Both the position numbers and the translations under genes were made by a program. The notes under the pieces are model-generated. The model worked only from the letters and a program-made list of their open reading frames with translations. It had not been told where the DNA came from and did not search any database. Positions 26,555 to 35,847 of a DNA stretch of 64,000 bases are shown here, piece by piece. Each line of letters begins with the position of its first letter. Positions within the stretch are counted from its first letter, which is position 1. Origin of the DNA: CAZXYS01 sp964645005 (lineage in GTDB: Bacteria; Bacteroidota; Ignavibacteria; Kapaibacteriales; UBA2268); NCBI GenBank assembly GCA_964645005.1, contig CAZXYS010000011.1, positions 41,407-105,406 on the forward strand, written 5' to 3'.

Positions 26555-27067
26555 ATGATAAGAATACTTTACGTCTTACTTACTTTCTTTATATTTATAA
26601 TTTCTTGCAAAGAAGAAAATACAACAGAGAAAGTTGATAATAGTAATTCATCAGATATTCATGATACGGTTTTTTTCGGCAACTCATTTGACATTAAAAC
26701 TAATCAATGTATCGTTATATTAGACAGCTCCAACACAACTCATCCTCTTAATCCTGAATTAATTGATAGCAGCTATTCGATATGTCTTTTATCTGAGATC
26801 AATGATAATAGATGTCTTAAACACGAATGTCCTTCATGCTTTGGAAGTTATGCATACATAAATATCACCTTTATTAAACCTCAAAAAGACACTAATAATA
26901 TAGATTTAAATATTATTGGTTGTGTGGAAGAACAATCTCCTGTATTTGCAAAAGATACATTAGGGTTTAGCTTCCATTTTAAAAAACTTCTGCCTTACCC
27001 TGATACAATTAATACACCAATTTCTCAAGAAGATTATTATGTAACACTAATTATAAAAAAACAATGA
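26555..27067 (+). CDS. Small cysteine-containing lipoprotein
   Basis: 170 aa. Lipoprotein signal MIRILYVLLTFFIFIISC (lipobox Cys18), then a low-complexity linker. The core 'ICLLSEINDNRCLKHECPSC' recalls FCB lipoproteins with a 'DSRCP…CIWAG' motif, here with an extra CPSC. Function is unknown. Its stop overlaps the ATG of the metalloprotease (ATGA), so the two are translationally coupled. Confidence 0.7.
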   Translation: MIRILYVLLTFFIFIISCKEENTTEKVDNSNSSDIHDTVFFGNSFDIKTNQCIVILDSSNTTHPLNPELIDSSYSICLLSEINDNRCLKHECPSCFGSYAYINITFIKPQKDTNNIDLNIIGCVEEQSPVFAKDTLGFSFHFKKLLPYPDTINTPISQEDYYVTLIIKKQ

Positions 27068-28500
27068 AGAAGTATACTTTTTTTATCGTGTTAATATGTA
27101 TTTTACTAAAAATGACATACTTAGCCTTAAGCCAAGATTATTGCATGACTGAAAGTAATTACGAAGATTTTTTAAAATCTAATAAATCGTCTTCTATATT
27201 GAATTATTCGGATCATTATAGTATCAGAATCTTTATTCATATTGTAAGAAGAGATGATGGTAGTGGAGGTCAGACTCAAGAAGAGGTCAATACTGCTTTA
27301 AGCATTTTAGTATCGGATTACGAACAACATAATATCTGCTTTTCACTCTTTGATATTAATGAAATAAAAAATTCAAATTTGTATAATTTGCAGCCACCGT
27401 TTAATGGCTTTTTTGACTCTGATTCAGACGGAAAATTTGATAATCTCGAATCTTATTGTAATTCCAATGTTATCGATATATTTTTATTTGCTAATGATAA
27501 ACTAAATTATGGTAAAGCCTCGGGAATTCCAGGAACAAGCTTGGTACTAGGCGGTGTTTATGAGGATCAGTATCAAAATAGTATTAATTTAGTTACATCA
27601 CATATAATATCTCATGAAATGGGTCATTGTCTTGGGCTATTTCATACATTTCATGGACTTTGCGAAAGTGGTTGTCGTGAATTAGTTGATGGTAGTAACT
27701 GTGACATTTGTGGTGATTACGTTTGTGACACCCCTCCTGATCCTCAAACTTTTCAGTATAACGAAGATTGTTCCTGGAATGGTAATACTTGTGGAGTCCC
27801 AAATGAAGATGAAAACGGTGATCCTTACAATCCTGACATGAATCTTATAATGATGTATTCATTACCAACATGTATGACAGAATTTACAAATGGACAAGAA
27901 AACAGAATGTTAGACCATTTAGAAACAAGTACATTGCTATCAAATGTAATTGTACCTAATGATGTATTTTTATCTAATATTCTTATCAATAATGGAGAAT
28001 TCATTCTTTATCATTCAATAGTTAATATAATCTCACAAGATAATATAATAATAGAAACCGGTGGCGATATGATTTATCGGGCAGGGAGTAGTATTACAAT
28101 AAATGAGGAGTTCCATGCAAAATCCGGTTCCGAATTTCTAGCTTATATTGTTGATAGTTGTAGCAGTCTTTATCAAGAACCCTTTAATTCAGCAAAAATT
28201 GCCGAACTTAATTACAATAATCAACAGATAAATAAATCAGATGTTAAATTAAATATAAATCCAAATCCAGTAACGAATGTAGTACATATAGAATATACTT
28301 TAAATAAAAAAACTGAATTAGCTATTGAGCTTTTTAATGTTTTTGGTGAAAAAGTATCAACCATGACTAAATTTAATAATAAAAAACCTGGTCAATATAC
28401 TTTAGATTTTAATATTTGTAATTTCTCATCTGGTGTATATTTTGTTGTTTTTAAAACAAATTATGAAATAACAACAAAGCAAATTGTATTTTTAAAATAA
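27064..28500 (+). CDS. M43-family zinc metalloprotease with T9SS sorting domain
   Basis: 478 aa. Signal peptide at 1-23. The metzincin zinc site HEMGHCLGLFH at 184-194 has ligands His184, His188 and His194 and catalytic Glu185, followed by cysteines (CESGCRELVDGSNCDICGDYVCDTPPDP) and a distal Met-turn region (LIMMYSLPTCMTEFTNGQ), the pattern of pappalysin/cytophagalysin (M43) enzymes. Next comes the module 'INEEFHAKSGSEFLAYIVD', seen also in the 29444 product, and a C-terminal T9SS type-A domain (NINPNPVTNVVHIEY … SSGVYFVVFK). Secreted endoprotease; substrate unknown. It is AT-rich like its neighbours. Confidence 0.87.
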   Translation: MKKYTFFIVLICILLKMTYLALSQDYCMTESNYEDFLKSNKSSSILNYSDHYSIRIFIHIVRRDDGSGGQTQEEVNTALSILVSDYEQHNICFSLFDINEIKNSNLYNLQPPFNGFFDSDSDGKFDNLESYCNSNVIDIFLFANDKLNYGKASGIPGTSLVLGGVYEDQYQNSINLVTSHIISHEMGHCLGLFHTFHGLCESGCRELVDGSNCDICGDYVCDTPPDPQTFQYNEDCSWNGNTCGVPNEDENGDPYNPDMNLIMMYSLPTCMTEFTNGQENRMLDHLETSTLLSNVIVPNDVFLSNILINNGEFILYHSIVNIISQDNIIIETGGDMIYRAGSSITINEEFHAKSGSEFLAYIVDSCSSLYQEPFNSAKIAELNYNNQQINKSDVKLNINPNPVTNVVHIEYTLNKKTELAIELFNVFGEKVSTMTKFNNKKPGQYTLDFNICNFSSGVYFVVFKTNYEITTKQIVFLK

Positions 28501-28595
28501 TAAGAATTTATAATTTGAAATTCAACTTTAATAATTTCAATTTTAAATATAATTTCGGAATTGTCAAAAAAATATATAAGTTAATTTTAATAACG

Positions 28596-28658
28596 GTTGA
28601 ATTGAAAAAAATAAATGAACAATTAAATCAGAAAATTAATAAAATTGAAAACGAATAG
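28596..28658 (+). pseudogene. Vestigial C-terminal coiled-coil tail of a tail-fibre-like gene
   Basis: Codons VELKKINEQLNQKINKIENE followed by TAG. This mirrors the last 20 residues of the 25129-26538 product (IELKKENEKLNEKIDKIEDK), and as there a lipoprotein gene begins just after it. No upstream frame survives. It suggests that the pair 'tail-fibre gene + lipoprotein gene' was duplicated and the first member lost. Confidence 0.6.
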
Positions 28659-28673
28659 TAATTGGAGGTTATA

Positions 28674-29438
28674 ATGGAAAAGATAATATTAATTGTAATA
28701 TTTTTTTTCTCAATTACTTCTTGTAATGATGATTCTACAAAAGTAATTGCTCAAGATAATATTTGGCAAAATACTGACAAAATCAAAGTTGATATAGATA
28801 GTGTTATTGACTTTACATCTGACGGTGAATATTTTTACTTTCTAACTTTAGATAGTATAATAAAAGTTAATGGGTATGGAAATGTTATTTCTAGTTATAA
28901 ACATGAGAATGTGACCGGTATTTATTATGATAAAAATAAAGAAAGATTATTAAAAATCTTAAAAAACTGCATTATTTTATTTAGTAAAGAAGATACTTTG
29001 AAAATAAATATTAAAGATTTTAAAGAATCAAAAAATTTTGAGACAAAACATCTTGGATTTAATGGGGAAAAATATTTAACTTGTTTATATCCTTACGGGA
29101 TAGGAACATTCAACTGGTCGAATAGAATTATCACCGTTGACGAATACGGTTTATTAGAAAAATTTAATTATTTCAGTGGAATAGCTTCAGGTTTTTATTG
29201 TTATAATAATCTAATATATTTTATTGGAAACAGTATGATTAAAGATGATGAAGATCATAATAAGCCCTATACTGTTGGCCATTTATATATTTACGATCTT
29301 AAAACAAAAGAATTAATAAATAAACCAGAAAAAAATAAGATACCTGTTATTACTCCAATTGGTATTTATATTGATGATGTTGAAAGTTTTTATTCATATT
29401 CTAATTATGATAAAACAATAAGAAAATATAAGGAATAA
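28674..29438 (+). CDS. Hypothetical lipoprotein
   Basis: 254 aa from the ATG at 28674, which has TTGGAGG 5-6 bp upstream; an upstream TTG at 28662 is open but overlaps that site. Lipoprotein signal MEKIILIVIFFFSITSC (Cys17). The rest is rich in short beta strands (DGEYFYFLTLDSIIKVNGYGNVISSY … YLTCLYPYGIGTFNWSNRIITVDEYG … HLYIYDLKTKELI), resembling a beta-propeller of 6-bladed type. No catalytic motif is seen and the function is not recognised. The next gene starts 5 bp downstream, pointing to one operon. Confidence 0.7.
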   Translation: MEKIILIVIFFFSITSCNDDSTKVIAQDNIWQNTDKIKVDIDSVIDFTSDGEYFYFLTLDSIIKVNGYGNVISSYKHENVTGIYYDKNKERLLKILKNCIILFSKEDTLKINIKDFKESKNFETKHLGFNGEKYLTCLYPYGIGTFNWSNRIITVDEYGLLEKFNYFSGIASGFYCYNNLIYFIGNSMIKDDEDHNKPYTVGHLYIYDLKTKELINKPEKNKIPVITPIGIYIDDVESFYSYSNYDKTIRKYKE

Positions 29439-29443
29439 TTATT

Positions 29444-30806
29444 ATGAAAAAAATAATAATAATTTTTAGTATTCTTTTATTTATAAAGCATTTATATGCT
29501 GATAATTATGCCTTTTTAATATCTGCTGGTAAAACATTAATGGATGATCAACTTTATCATTCAGAATATTGGTATGATTTATTTCTTTCGTATGAAGATT
29601 TAATTATTGAAGAGGGATACACACATGATAATGTGATTGTCTTTTATGGAGATGGAAATGATTGGGAAGATACTCAATATAATAGATATAAAAAATCTCT
29701 TCATGGATGGCAAAATGATATTGTTGATTATGAAAATTCATATAAAAAAATGAATGATATTTTTAAATATTATGGTGAGCATGTTATAACAGGTAATGAT
29801 AATTTATTAATAAGATGGGTTGCTGGGCATGGTAGTTCAACAAATTGCGATGATTACGAAGCTTTAATTGAAAATCAAAATGATGAAATAACAGAGCAAG
29901 AAATTATAACAATGATTAACCAAATAGATAATTACAATAGAAGAAAATTTCTTTGGATGACTTGTCGTTCTGGGTGTTTAGCATTAGGAAATTATAGATT
30001 AAATGATAATGATAATTCTATTATTATTACTTGTGCAGATTGTGAGAATGGTTGTAATTCTTTTATAACACAAAATGGTAGACCACATGCAGAATTTAAT
30101 TACATTGTAACAAGCTCTTTGTATGGTGAGGATCCCTTAGGTGATTCCTATGACGGCGATCATAACGATGATAATGTAATTAATTTTAATGATTTATTTG
30201 TCGAAGCGGATGTCAGCCCTATTATGAATTCCGACCCGCTAATTGGCGACGATTGTCCTATGGCGGATTTTTTGTTTATCGACGAGGAATTAGAATTGGA
30301 AAACAGCCAGTTAGATGACATTTTTTCTTATCGTGTTGATAAGATTTATGCATCAAATAACTTAACTGTTGCGTCTAATGGAGATGTTACATTTGCTGCA
30401 GACAAAGAAATCACCTTAGGACCGGGATTTACGTCCCAACGCGGATCTGAATTTCGAGCTTATATTGGTTATATAGTATTGTTATCCCGGTGGTATCGTT
30501 TATGATCCAACGTCAAATAATGAAATTAATAATACCAGTAATCATTGCGAACTTAATATTTTTCCTAATCCATCAAACGGCTTGCTAAAAATAAATTATC
30601 AATTAAACGAAGGCAAAAACAATGTTAAGATCATCGTCAAGGACATTTTCGGTGTTAATTTAAAAGAATTGGTTAACATAAAAAATCATCCGTCTGGTTG
30701 TTTTAATGCTTCATTTAATGTAAGAGATCTATCGCAAGGATCGTATTACATATCATTAATAATGCCAAAGGAAATAATTACTAAACAATTCGTTGTGATA
30801 AAGTAA
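29444..30806 (+). pseudogene. Clan-CD (caspase/legumain-like) cysteine protease, frameshifted before its T9SS domain
   Basis: The first frame (29444-30505, 353 codons) has a signal peptide, NYAFLISAGK, and the caspase-fold dyad: His129 in RWVAGHGSST and Cys174 in FLWMTCRSGC, each at the end of a hydrophobic strand as in clan CD. It continues to the module 'ITLGPGFTSQRGSEFRAYI' and then stops after YGYIVLLSRWYRL-like residues. The +1 frame from about 30490 continues as PGGIVYDPTSNNE … CELNIFPNPSNGLLKINYQL … SQGSYYISL to 30806, a normal T9SS type-A domain. A single-base indel near 30460-30495 explains this. It is either a real frameshift or an assembly error in AT-rich DNA. Confidence 0.75.
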
Positions 30807-30916
30807 TTTATTTCAAAATTTTAAGCAAAAAGTAAACCTGAATTATGAACAGATTTAGAACTTAAAAATATTATCTAATCTTCAAATGGATTTCAAACAA
30901 ACCACAGGAGGCAACC

Positions 30917-32239
30917 ATGAAACATTTCATTTACCTATTTATCATCTTTTTGAATCTCGCGGCGATTCAGGCATTTTCGCAGTCTATAACCACTGATCCG
31001 CTCGATTCAACCGAGTACTGCGTCGGAAGCGACATAACAGTAAACTTCACAGCCGACGGTGATTTTGAAGACAACAACGTCTTCATAGCGCAAATATCAA
31101 ACGACGATTTTTCACATTTTAGAAAACTTGGCAGCATAAAAAGCAAAACCTCCGGCACGATCGAAGGCGCCCTGCCGGATGATCTCGAGAAAGGCGATAA
31201 TTACCGGATACGAGTTGTAAGCAGCAATCCTTACGTCGTCGGCAGCGACAACGGCTCTGACATTGCTGTTTTAGATCCCAATTGTTACGATTATTATCCC
31301 TCGATTTTTATTAAGGATGCTAATAAATATCAGCAAATCTTCGAAAAAAATCAACAGATTCAGTTCGATCTGGATCTAAATAAGGAGTATTCCGATGATG
31401 CCAACTGGTATTTCGGAGACGGCGCCGATCCGCAGACATATACCGGCTACGATCCGCCGACGGTGTCCTACACAACCACCGGGCAAAAAGAGGTCACCTT
31501 CGACATGAAACTGCCCAAATGCTGCAAGGACAGAGCTGATGATTCTAAAAGTATTTATATTGCGAATTTCGACTGTACTGTAGAGATCAACTCATCGGCG
31601 ATTGTGGATTCAACTTCTATGCGAATTGATTCATTCAGTAAAAATTACCATCATTACTGGATTATGCCTAACGGTATGTTAGAGGCATGGGGCGCTTTTG
31701 AGGCTGTAGTAATAGTCGAAATTGGCGGCGAAGTTAAAATAGATCAGTACGCCGGCAACACATTATTTTATTTAAAACCAGCTTCCAGTCTTATCGGAGG
31801 AGAATTTTCAAACTGTGTCGTTATAAAAGAAAAAGGCGCAAGCGTCGAGAAATTCGATACTACCAAGAATAACAACAAGCTCATTGAATGCGAAGATCTT
31901 GAATACGTGTACGACAAAGCGCCGAAGAAGGGCATCGAAATTCTTATCAGGGAAGGTTTCTTAGACGTCGTAGAACATCCTGAGGAAAACGAAATGACGC
32001 TCTACCCCAATCCGGCAACAGACATGCTGTACATAGACAATAACTTAAGCACATGGGAAATCCAGCAAGCCGGCTTAGAACTATACAACATTTACGGAGA
32101 GATAATCCCAGCCATAGAGCATAAAATTACAAGCGAGCGTATATCCGTGGATGTATCCGCTCTTAATCCGGGCATTTATTATATAACACTAAGTACAAAT
32201 AATACACGGTTTGTCAAAAAATTCACAGTAATTAAGTAG
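30917..32239 (+). CDS. T9SS-sorted secreted protein with PKD-like domain
   Basis: 440 aa. Signal peptide at 1-22 (MKHFIYLFIIFLNLAAIQAFSQ). An immunoglobulin-like domain (LDSTEYCVGSDITVNFTADGDF … NYRIRVVSSNP) is followed by a PKD-like domain (WYFGDGADPQTYTGYDPPTVSYTTTGQKEVTFDM). A beta-rich section 'MPNGMLEAWGAFEAVVIVE' comes next, then a T9SS type-A domain (MTLYPNPATDMLYIDNNLS … LNPGIYYITLS). Codons are more GC-rich than in the preceding AT-rich genes, so it may have a different history. A CCACAGGAGG ribosome-binding site lies 6 bp before the ATG. Likely surface adhesin; function not proven. Confidence 0.8.
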   Translation: MKHFIYLFIIFLNLAAIQAFSQSITTDPLDSTEYCVGSDITVNFTADGDFEDNNVFIAQISNDDFSHFRKLGSIKSKTSGTIEGALPDDLEKGDNYRIRVVSSNPYVVGSDNGSDIAVLDPNCYDYYPSIFIKDANKYQQIFEKNQQIQFDLDLNKEYSDDANWYFGDGADPQTYTGYDPPTVSYTTTGQKEVTFDMKLPKCCKDRADDSKSIYIANFDCTVEINSSAIVDSTSMRIDSFSKNYHHYWIMPNGMLEAWGAFEAVVIVEIGGEVKIDQYAGNTLFYLKPASSLIGGEFSNCVVIKEKGASVEKFDTTKNNNKLIECEDLEYVYDKAPKKGIEILIREGFLDVVEHPEENEMTLYPNPATDMLYIDNNLSTWEIQQAGLELYNIYGEIIPAIEHKITSERISVDVSALNPGIYYITLSTNNTRFVKKFTVIK

Positions 32240-32244
32240 CTGAT

Positions 32245-32310
32245 AACCACCCCCTATCCCCCTCCTTGAATAAGGAGGGGGGGGGACGCCGAAGGTGTTA
32301 CGGGGTGGTT
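32245..32310. repeat. REP-like palindrome, second copy
   Basis: Same design as 8847-8912: AACCACCCC…GGGGTGGTT ends, inner CCCCCTCCTT / AAGGAGGGGG, tag GCCGAAGG-TGTTACGGGG. It starts 5 bp after the stop codon of the 30917 gene, so it could end that transcript. It also carries a run of nine G. Confidence 0.65.
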
Positions 32311-32376
32311 TCTTGTTTCTCTGCAATCATTGAATATCCCTATCTAATATCATTTCCTAATTGATTTACAACAAAT

Positions 32377-32700
32377 TTCATTCATTCCGAATATTACGAC
32401 AGACCACATTGCAACAGCAAGCTTTAGCTTGCTGCAAAACAGATTATTTCATTCATTCCGAATATTACGACAGACNNNNNNNNNNNNNNNNNNNNNNNNN
32501 NNNNNNNNNNNNNNNNNNNNNNNNNNNNNNNNNNNNNNNNNNNNNNNNNNNNNNNNNNNNNNNNNNNNNNNNNNNCAACAGCAAGCTTTAGCTTGCTGCA
32601 AAACAGATTATTTCATTCATTTCGAATATTCCGACAGACAACATTGCAACAGCAAGCTTTAGCTTGCTGCAAAACAGATTATTTCTAACTCGCTGCAAAG
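32377..32700. repeat. ~71-bp tandem repeat interrupted by an assembly gap
   Basis: Units contain the perfect palindrome AGCAAGCT-TT-AGCTTGCT and the tag ATTCATTCCGAATATTACGA. Palindromes start at 32412, 32576 and 32647; the last two give the 71-bp period. The first spacing (164) is not a multiple of 71, so the true gap length differs from 100. The unit contains no coding frame. Confidence 0.8.
32476..32575. other. Assembly gap (100 N)
   Basis: Exactly 100 undetermined bases inside the tandem repeat, a placeholder scaffold gap. Sequence and copy number here are unknown. Confidence 0.98.
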
Positions 32701-32888
32701 CGCTAAAGCGCTTTGTTGCAAAAAGGAAATGATATTACACAATCATCATAATCGTAAAAATCCAAGATCACAGTTCAAAAAATCAGGGAATTCAGAATAA
32801 TCAGCGCAAATCTGCGGTTCAGACTTTGCGCTCGACGCGTGATGAACTCTTAACTTAAACTCAGTACCCATCAACCTGCAGCCAAAGA
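32701..32888. other. Intergenic segment with a further palindrome
   Basis: The perfect hairpin CAAAGCGCT-AA-AGCGCTTTG spans the left edge (about 32695-32714). The remainder shows no gene or clear signal. Confidence 0.4.
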
Positions 32889-34499
32889 CTAAGGCAGCCC
32901 CGGCTCCACCATCACCGTGTCCTCCCTGCTCATAGTGACCGAGCCCGGATTAGCGCCCTTTGGTTTACGGACATATTTTTTGTAGGTGTAGGCGACCGGC
33001 GTATATTTTGCATTGCGAGCCTGCGAGTAGTAAGCGGCGATGGCTGCGGCTTTTTTGATTACCGATTTCGGCGGTTTCTGCTGATTTTTGTCGAGAGCCA
33101 GCACCACATGCGAGCCTCCGGCGCCCCTCGCATGAAACCACATATCGTAAGGGCGCGCAAATTTCATAGTCAGTTCGTCGTTGGTGGCGGCGCTTTTTCC
33201 GGCATAGACCTTATAGCCTTCTTCCAGCTCGAATTTCCTGAATTTATCTTCACGGTCGCTATCCTTCTGCATTTTGACACCTAAAATTTGCTTTACTTCC
33301 TTTTCGGTTTGCTCTAATTCTTTGTTATTGTCAGCTTTATCTATCTTTTCAAGCGCTTCGGTTACCTGTTCCAGTTTATTTTCCAGTTCCGGCAGCCGCT
33401 GCTTGCGGACTTTCATATCTTCCTGCGATGCTCTGGCTTTATCAAAATATTTTTCGCTATTCTCGATCAAAGTCAGCTTTTCGTCGAGTGGGATGGTTGT
33501 TTCCGTGCCGTCCCAATCATGCAGGACAGCTTGAATGCCCGGTTTATCCTTTGGGTTGGGCTGTGAGGCAAGCAGCTCAGCCCAATGCCTGTATTTTTCT
33601 GCTCTTTCGATTGATTTCTCGAGGTCGCGGGCATTTTCGATATTGCGCTGCAATTTCTTCTGCTCATTCCGCAGCATTTTCGACAGTTCCTTGTACAGAT
33701 CCCGGAATTTCTTATTTTTAATAAAATTTACGTACCGATACTGTACAGCCCCGCTGACAGTATCGAAATCCCTGATAACCTGTGGATAATCCCGCAGCGG
33801 AATCAGCGAGAGAATCGTTTCTTTTTCCTGGTTTCGCAGGATATATGTCGTTTGCGAAGACATGCACTCCTCGTAGATTTTCTCCGCTTCAGCTTTTAAT
33901 TTGTCAATAGTTTCAGGATTGATATTTGCAAGATTTTCTGTGGAATCAATGGCAAGTCTGCTGCAAATCTCCCGCGCATAATATTTCCCGGTCAGATATT
34001 CCGATTTGGACAGGGCTTTCTCGATATTCAGATCGCCGGGCAGTTCCTCGAGTTCCTTGACATTACTCTGAGGAACTTCATATTTTTCAGCGATAGTAAC
34101 TTTCGAAGAATTAAGAGCTTCGACAATATTATGCCTGCTGTCAACGAGGATCAGATTACTTTTGGCGCCTCCGAACAAAATTGCATAGAGAGAATAATCC
34201 TCAAGATCAAACCGAATGAGCCTGTTTTTAGGGATCATTTGCACATCCGTAAATATTTTCCCGATAAGGGGTTCAAACAGGTCAACAGTATTTTTCCTTG
34301 CACGGTTGAAATCCGGGCGCAGGAAAATACTGCACAGATTGGGGTCCGCGTTGAAATACAGGAAATGCTCATTCTCATCGGTGACCGCAGTAATCACGAG
34401 CGAGTCCTTCTCCTGCGAGAAGCACGCCACAATCTCGCATCCGATCAGGCTGCGGAATTCGCCGGTAAGTTTTTCCAATGTGTAATTATGGCGGATCAT
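32889..34499 (-). CDS. rqcH: NFACT-family protein (RqcH/Rqc2-like)
   Basis: 536 aa, family length. The NFACT-N domain (YTLEKLTGEFRSLIGCEIVACF … FDLEDYSLYAILFGGAKSNLILVD) is followed by a long coiled-coil middle (LRNEQKKLQRNIENARDLEKSIERAEKY … LPELENKLEQVTEALEKIDKADNN) and an NFACT-R RNA-binding domain (EEGYKVYAGKSAATNDELTMKFARPYDMWFHARGAGGSHVVL … GSVTMSREDTVMVEPGLP). RqcH binds stalled 50S subunits and recruits tRNA-Ala for alanine tailing of blocked peptides. The ATG at 34499 gives the expected start (MIRHNYTLEKL). Confidence 0.9.
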   Translation of the reverse strand: MIRHNYTLEKLTGEFRSLIGCEIVACFSQEKDSLVITAVTDENEHFLYFNADPNLCSIFLRPDFNRARKNTVDLFEPLIGKIFTDVQMIPKNRLIRFDLEDYSLYAILFGGAKSNLILVDSRHNIVEALNSSKVTIAEKYEVPQSNVKELEELPGDLNIEKALSKSEYLTGKYYAREICSRLAIDSTENLANINPETIDKLKAEAEKIYEECMSSQTTYILRNQEKETILSLIPLRDYPQVIRDFDTVSGAVQYRYVNFIKNKKFRDLYKELSKMLRNEQKKLQRNIENARDLEKSIERAEKYRHWAELLASQPNPKDKPGIQAVLHDWDGTETTIPLDEKLTLIENSEKYFDKARASQEDMKVRKQRLPELENKLEQVTEALEKIDKADNNKELEQTEKEVKQILGVKMQKDSDREDKFRKFELEEGYKVYAGKSAATNDELTMKFARPYDMWFHARGAGGSHVVLALDKNQQKPPKSVIKKAAAIAAYYSQARNAKYTPVAYTYKKYVRKPKGANPGSVTMSREDTVMVEPGLP

Positions 34500-34820
34500 T
34501 GTAATTTCTCATAATTGAACAAACACGCACTCCCAACAACAAGCTCATTTCAGGCAATAACTTAGACGTGAAGAGAGAGTATAAATTTCTTGGCTTTCAG
34601 ATCTGCGAATAATTTTATCTGCAGCGGCTGTCGCACAAGTGTTAAAAATAGTGAGATGTCCCACTGAGCTCAGCAAAAAACCTGTGTACTGCCCTCCAAT
34701 AGCAGGCTCTAAAGATATTCGCAGGAATGACATTTGTTGACTTTCGGAACGTTTCGCAGAAAGAATTTAAAGTTGGCTCATAGCTGAAAATTTTATTTCT
34801 TTGCATTAAAAAATTTTGAC
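34500..34820. other. Intergenic region, nothing recognised
   Basis: 321 bp between divergent genes. A 62-codon minus-strand frame exists (34545-34733) but has no recognisable features. Near 34793-34804 TTTCTTTGC is close to a TAnnTTTG box for the plus-strand gene. Confidence 0.3.
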
Positions 34821-35288
34821 ATGGATATAAAACTACATCGATTAAATATGCCCGTCTACAAATTCCGCTATGATAGCCGGGATGGGAAGGATTATATATT
34901 CGATCCCATTCGAAAAAAATATGTGCAGCTTACCAACGAAGAATGGGTGCGGCAGAATTTTGTGCAGTTTTTGATAAATGAAAAAAATTATCCTGCCAGC
35001 AGATTCAGGGTGGAAACTGAAATCAAGGTGCAAAATATACGAAAGCGCTGTGATGTCGTTTTTTATGATAAGAGGATGAAGCCGTTTATGATTGCGGAAT
35101 GTAAGGCGCCGGAGGTAAAGCTCGACCAGAAGACGCTCGACCAGATCGGCGCGTATAATTCTTCGTTGAAAGTGAATTATTTAATGATTACTAACGGATT
35201 AAGCCATTTTTGTTTTAGAATGGATTATGAGGCTGAAACTTATGAACTGCTGGGAGATTTTCCGGATTATTTTAATCAATCAAATTAA
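34821..35288 (+). CDS. Small HSDR_N-domain PD-(D/E)XK protein
   Basis: 155 aa. Resembles the N-terminal nuclease domain of type I restriction subunits as a stand-alone protein (HSDR_N_2): YIFDPIRKKYVQLTNEEWVRQNFVQFLINEKNYP, then the active-site pattern RCDVVFYD … MIAECKAPEVKLD (Asp, Glu-x-Lys), then YLMITNGLSHFCF. No methylase or specificity gene is nearby, and such single-domain proteins are common in FCB genomes, so a restriction role is not implied. A nuclease role is possible because the catalytic residues are kept. Confidence 0.8.
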   Translation: MDIKLHRLNMPVYKFRYDSRDGKDYIFDPIRKKYVQLTNEEWVRQNFVQFLINEKNYPASRFRVETEIKVQNIRKRCDVVFYDKRMKPFMIAECKAPEVKLDQKTLDQIGAYNSSLKVNYLMITNGLSHFCFRMDYEAETYELLGDFPDYFNQSN

Positions 35289-35426
35289 AATAGAAATACT
35301 TTAACGTATTATATTTGAAATTATTTTGCATATAAATAAAATTCTTTTTATTTTAGCATTCCATATTATTTGAGTTTTTTAATTTTATTGTAATTTGAAA
35401 TCACGACATATAGATTGACTGAATAT

Positions 35427-35801
35427 ATGAATAATCCGGTTCCAAAAAAAATTACGAGACCTAAACCTTATTTGATAAAGAGCGAGTGGTCGGACGGATT
35501 TAAATCGACAATCAAACTTGAAAAGCTAAGAGCCGAATGCCCCTGCGCACAATGCGGCAAGGAACGAGAAAAGAAGCAGTCAGGCGGCGATGGTATGTTC
35601 GGTATGCAGATGCTCAATCAGTATTCCGAAGGTATGAACGAGCTTGTATCGCTGAAGCCGCAGGGCAATTACGCGCTTAAAGCGGAATGGGGCGACGGTC
35701 ACGACACGGGAATTTATACTTTTCAGGTCCTGCGAATGATCTTTGAAAAGCATAAATTGAGCGACGAGGAGATTAAGGAAATGGAAGAGAAGTTTGGGTG
35801 A
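35427..35801 (+). CDS. DUF971-family protein
   Basis: 124 aa from the ATG at 35427 (a TTG 12 bp upstream is open). The DUF971/GBBH-like core is 'IKSEWSDGFKSTIKLEKLRAECPCAQCGKE' with the CPCAxC cysteine pattern, then YALKAEWGDGHDTGIYTFQVLRMI. Related domains occur in gamma-butyrobetaine hydroxylase and in iron-sulfur-linked proteins, where the cysteines can bind zinc. The role of stand-alone bacterial members is uncertain. The urocanate hydratase frame starts 46 bp later, so they may be co-transcribed. Confidence 0.8.
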   Translation: MNNPVPKKITRPKPYLIKSEWSDGFKSTIKLEKLRAECPCAQCGKEREKKQSGGDGMFGMQMLNQYSEGMNELVSLKPQGNYALKAEWGDGHDTGIYTFQVLRMIFEKHKLSDEEIKEMEEKFG

Positions 35802-35847
35802 GTTTTTAGATTTCTGTACTTGCAGGAATGAAAAAAGTAAAAAATAT

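Noticed and set aside
32377..32700. Possible CRISPR array
   Set aside because: Units are nearly identical over the whole 71-bp period, so there are no unique spacers, and no cas genes are present.
34545..34733. Minus-strand 62-codon frame upstream of the NFACT gene
   Set aside because: No family features and no good start signal.
34821..35288. Type I restriction system
   Set aside because: Only a small HSDR_N protein; no hsdM, hsdS or helicase part is nearby.
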